Assembly (NCBI GenBank): GCA_002179805.1
Contig: NAVB01001443.1
Span: forward strand, 1 to 18,755
Source: Acanthamoeba lenticulata
Taxonomy: Eukaryota > Discosea > Longamoebia > Acanthamoebidae
DNA: 18,755 bases
Reading direction: 5' to 3'
The notes beneath the pieces were generated by a model. The model saw nothing but the letters and a program-made list of their open reading frames with translations, was not told the DNA's origin and did no database searches. A program made the position numbers and the translations under genes. Positions 17,631 to 18,755 of this stretch are shown one piece after another (the first letter of the stretch is position 1; the number at the start of each line of letters is the position of its first letter).

Positions 17631-18411
17631 TTAGAGAGAGGAGGCCGAGAAGAAGGACAGGGCGGCGGCCGAGAGCGAGACCGAAAGCACGTAGTTGCTG
17701 CACGGCGGTTGTGGTATGAATAAAGGAGGAAGGATTTAGATTTGCAAGAGACAAGAGGGGACGTACAAGGGAGCAGAGGCCGACTTGAAGACGAAGAAAC
17801 CGAGCACAATCACGCTGAAGAGGAAGAGCGCGTTGTTGTAGAGAATGGAGAAAGCAATCGACTCACGCTGAGTAACCTGAGCCTGCTCCTCCTTCTTCTT
17901 GGCCAGCACGTCCTTCTTGTTCTTGCCGCTCTTGATGTTGGAGACCGAGATGAGGCCCTCACGGTGGGAGATGAGCCTGGCGCAATTCCGGTATTGGATG
18001 AGCTGATGATGACGCCAATTTAAAGCGGTAATCAGTCCATACCTGGTCTTCAGCCAGTGGGCAATGTTGTGATAGGCGAGGGTGAGGATGAGCGCGCTGC
18101 CCACCGATACGACGCCGAAGAGAGGAAGGTAGGTGCTCAGATCGAGACCGAAAATGGAGTAGAACAGGACTGCCGGTAGATCCGCAGTTAATTAATCAAC
18201 AAGGAGGACAGTAGCACATGTGGAGCAACAAGATCGGGACACAAGACGACAGTGAAATAGCCTTAGGTGCATACGTACAGAGAGGGATAAGAGTGAGAGC
18301 AAGCGCGCTCGGGAAGTAAATGACGAGCTGCTCGGTGGTGGGGCGGTGATCCTCCTGGAACTGAGCAAAGAAGTCATCCGCGGATCTCTTAACCTTCGGT
18401 GTCGTCGACAT
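17631..18411 (-). CDS. SSR3: Translocon-associated protein subunit gamma (TRAP-gamma)
   Basis: Exons in transcript order are 18411-18279, 18169-18043, 17976-17767 and 17697-17631 (537 nt, 178 residues against about 185 in vertebrates). TRAP-gamma is the polytopic subunit of the TRAP complex, which sits beside the Sec61 channel in the ER membrane and helps insert certain nascent chains. Four membrane segments are visible: EQLVIYFPSALALTLIPL continuing into FLFYSIFG; LFGVVSVGSALILTLAY; FSILYNNALFLFSVIVLGFF; and FNYVLSVSLSAAALSFF. A charged loop between the second and third (KSGKNKKDVLAKKKEEQ) matches the cytosolic ribosome-facing loop. The FSIxYNNxLF stretch is the family's most conserved part. 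The last exon (22 codons) is essential for the fourth segment; without splicing the frame would end at 17736 and lose it. A divergent SWC4-like gene lies 247 nt upstream with a bZIP-type site between them. Confidence 0.92.
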
Positions 18412-18572
18412 GGTGCGTGGGAGGGGATTCTACAAAATCGAAGCGCTAATGTGCCTCAGTGCTGATCGTGTCGAATCGTGCAAGCGCCCCGCCCAGGTGT
18501 TCGCGGTCACCAGTCCCGTTGACTCTGGCGTTGACTGCTTTCGTCGAGTCGGCGAAAATGCTTCCATCAGCC

Positions 18573-18584
18573 TGACGTCAGCAC
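18573..18584 (+). promoter_or_regulatory. CRE/bZIP-type site between TRAP-gamma and SWC4-like genes
   Basis: TGACGTCAGCAC, identical to the site at 15842. It lies 162 nt upstream of the TRAP-gamma ATG (opposite strand) and 75 nt upstream of the SWC4-like ATG (same strand), so it could serve either gene or both. Confidence 0.5.
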
Positions 18585-18658
18585 AGCTTTTCTGCATTGA
18601 GCACAGATTGCAATCCAGCCCGTGTAACCTTTTTTTTTTGTGAAGGAGGGCAAGCACG

Positions 18659-18755
18659 ATGGATGTGCAGGACATCATGGGCGTTCAAACGCCCAAGAAG
18701 AGCACCCCTCGAAAAACGCCAACCAAAATGAAAAGGCCAGGTGAGGAGAATCTCT
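18659..18755 (+). CDS. SWC4: SWC4/DMAP1-like protein, first exon only (runs off the window)
   Basis: The ATG at 18659 starts 27 codons, ending with a likely donor at 18741 (CCAG|GTGAGG). The residues MDVQDIMGVQTPKK, a Ser/Thr/Lys stretch and MKRP match the start of plant SWC4 (MDAKDILGMPKTP) and lead towards the family's KRPEG segment, which the next exon would supply. SWC4/DMAP1 proteins carry a SANT/Myb-like domain and belong to the NuA4 and SWR1 chromatin complexes. Only the N-terminus is visible, so the call rests on a short match. Together with the Eaf7-like gene it would be the second NuA4 subunit in the window. Confidence 0.6.
   Translation, partial: MDVQDIMGVQTPKKSTPRKTPTKMKRPGEENL

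Noticed and set aside
1..18755. CRISPR arrays, insertion sequences, phage, viral or bacterial-type operons
   Set aside because: No spaced direct repeats, transposase or integrase motifs, or ribosome-binding-site-linked gene strings were seen. All genes are intron-bearing eukaryotic families.

Overview
The window is nuclear DNA of an intron-rich, gene-dense protist, most likely an amoebozoan close to Acanthamoeba. The coding exons are GC-rich, and almost every gene is cut by short introns (about 43-128 nt) with T-rich or pyrimidine-rich 3' ends. About half of the inferred splice donors read GTAC rather than GTAAG. The secreted peptidase carries a CBM49-like N-terminus of the kind familiar from Dictyostelium and Acanthamoeba. 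The species assignment is inference from these traits, not a database match. Gene models were built by hand, joining exons that keep frame and restore family motifs. Every complete model sums to a multiple of three and ends at a stop codon.

Layout from left to right: the 3' part of an FGGY-type pentulose kinase (+, to 1908); a sarcosine-oxidase-like FAD amine oxidase (-, 1974-3982); a secreted CBM49-like/metzincin peptidase (-, 4161-5958); an Eaf7/MRGBP-like NuA4 subunit with an added winged-helix domain (+, 6388-7625); a UBZ/zinc-finger/RING ubiquitin-ligase candidate (-, 7837-9081); a ZCCHC17/pNO40-like S1 and zinc-knuckle RNA-binding protein with an RD-rich head (+, 9218-10846); a RasGEF-SAM-PB1 protein (+, 11574-14373, possibly from 11267); a rhodanese-domain protein (-, 14458-15553); a p24/TMED cargo receptor (+, 15914-16710); an unresolved 920-nt stretch; the TRAP-gamma subunit of the translocon (-, 17631-18411); and the first exon of a SWC4/DMAP1-like protein (+, 18659 to the window edge).

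This is an ordinary housekeeping region rather than an operon. Neighbouring genes share bidirectional promoters (136 nt between the RING and ZCCHC17 genes, 247 nt between TRAP-gamma and SWC4) or converge with very little space (65 nt between the kinase and the oxidase, 84 nt between RasGEF and rhodanese). Two functional pairs stand out: two NuA4-type chromatin subunits (Eaf7, SWC4) and two early-secretory-pathway proteins (p24, TRAP-gamma). Upstream of p24, and in the TRAP-gamma/SWC4 divergent promoter, there is an identical 12-base bZIP-type site.

The observations most worth a second look are that shared site; an inverted, frame-broken copy of a RasGEF exon segment lying 640 nt upstream of the original; a CACGA pentamer repeat in two unrelated genes; a GC-AG intron in the ZCCHC17-like gene; the Eaf7 winged-helix fusion; and a RING finger with unusual zinc ligands. 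No new multi-gene defence or mobile system was found.
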